64,000 nt of DNA from Galeopsis tetrahit. Lineage: Eukaryota > Streptophyta > Magnoliopsida > Lamiales > Lamiaceae. The stretch covers positions 40,919,198 to 40,983,197 of the forward strand of contig OY776119.1 in NCBI GenBank assembly GCA_963675135.1, read 5' to 3'. The position numbers and the translations under genes were made by a program. A model generated the notes under the pieces. It saw only the letters and a list, made by a program, of their open reading frames with translations. It had not been told where the DNA came from and made no database searches. Shown piece after piece: positions 63,634 to 64,000 of the stretch. The stretch's first letter is position 1. Every line of letters starts with the position of its first letter.

Positions 63634-64000
63634 ATAATTAAAATAAATATACAAATTACTTAAAATTCATTTACATTGCGCCCAATGGTATTTTCTTGTA
63701 CGTTTGCATACCTCTCTAGTTCTTAAATTTTTTTATTGACATTGTTCTAGAACTTAAAAAAATTATTACAACAATTGTTTTAAAATATAAATGAATAAAT
63801 AGACTTTTATTTGAACTTTTTAATAAAGTTGTGCAGCTTATAATGTAGTCTCATTTACTTTATATTTTTTAATTAAAAAATATTGTTTCATACATTTTAT
63901 TTCATGCATTACCCTTTAATTATTCAAATTCTCATCAACCTTATTCACATTCACAATTGACTTCAAAATATCTTATAGTAATACTTTTACTTTATTTATT
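63634..64000. other. No gene seen
   Basis: AT-rich sequence to the window edge. Confidence 0.5.

Overview
This window looks like nuclear DNA of a flowering plant, most probably a eudicot. The genes have GT-AG introns and belong to plant families (polygalacturonase-inhibitor-like LRR protein, G-type lectin S-receptor-like kinases). The rest is dominated by plant transposons: Copia and Gypsy LTR elements, Stowaway, hAT, CACTA, Tourist and MULE-like elements, and tRNA-derived SINEs. I cannot name the species.

Layout. (1) 1-10968: a giant inverted repeat built from a SIRE/Maximus-like Copia retrotransposon. Two copies of the pol reverse transcriptase/RNase H (2501-3898 minus, 4255-5652 plus) and two copies of a very long additional ORF (1-1610 minus, cut by the window edge; 6542-10264 plus) mirror each other around about 4076.5. 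The right copy ends in an LTR-like unit that is itself palindromic (10431-10968). (2) 10969-25600: transposon remnants (CACTA, two Copia, one Tat-type Gypsy, one small LTR element with intact target-site duplication). Between them lie broken 5' copies of the PGIP-like gene and a scrap of S-receptor kinase exon. (3) 25607-27187: an intact PGIP-like gene with its promoter and a SINE just downstream. (4) 27188-37760: gene-poor, AT-rich DNA with nested DNA transposons, MITEs, minisatellites and LTR fragments. (5) 37795-50434: two tandem copies of an SD2-5-like G-type lectin kinase gene, both dead. Each carries its own nonsense codon and each was invaded by the same Copia family; the second is also split by a Gypsy element, so its kinase domain lies 6.7 kb from its lectin domain. 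(6) 51784-61720: a small cluster of SD1-type S-domain receptor kinases. It holds a seven-exon gene on the minus strand with one in-frame stop in the kinase domain, a decayed lectin-domain pseudogene, and an intact seven-exon gene on the plus strand. (7) 61721-64000: a candidate first exon of an unidentified gene on the minus strand and a Tourist-like element.

How it fits together. The host genes are all extracellular-recognition types: a secreted LRR inhibitor of fungal polygalacturonases and lectin-domain receptor kinases. They sit in a locus growing by local duplication and decaying by transposon insertion. The fully open, complete host genes I see are the PGIP-like gene (25976-26965) and the plus-strand S-receptor kinase (58622-61720). 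The most unusual structure is the near-perfect Copia palindrome of more than 8 kb with its mirrored long accessory ORF and palindromic LTR.
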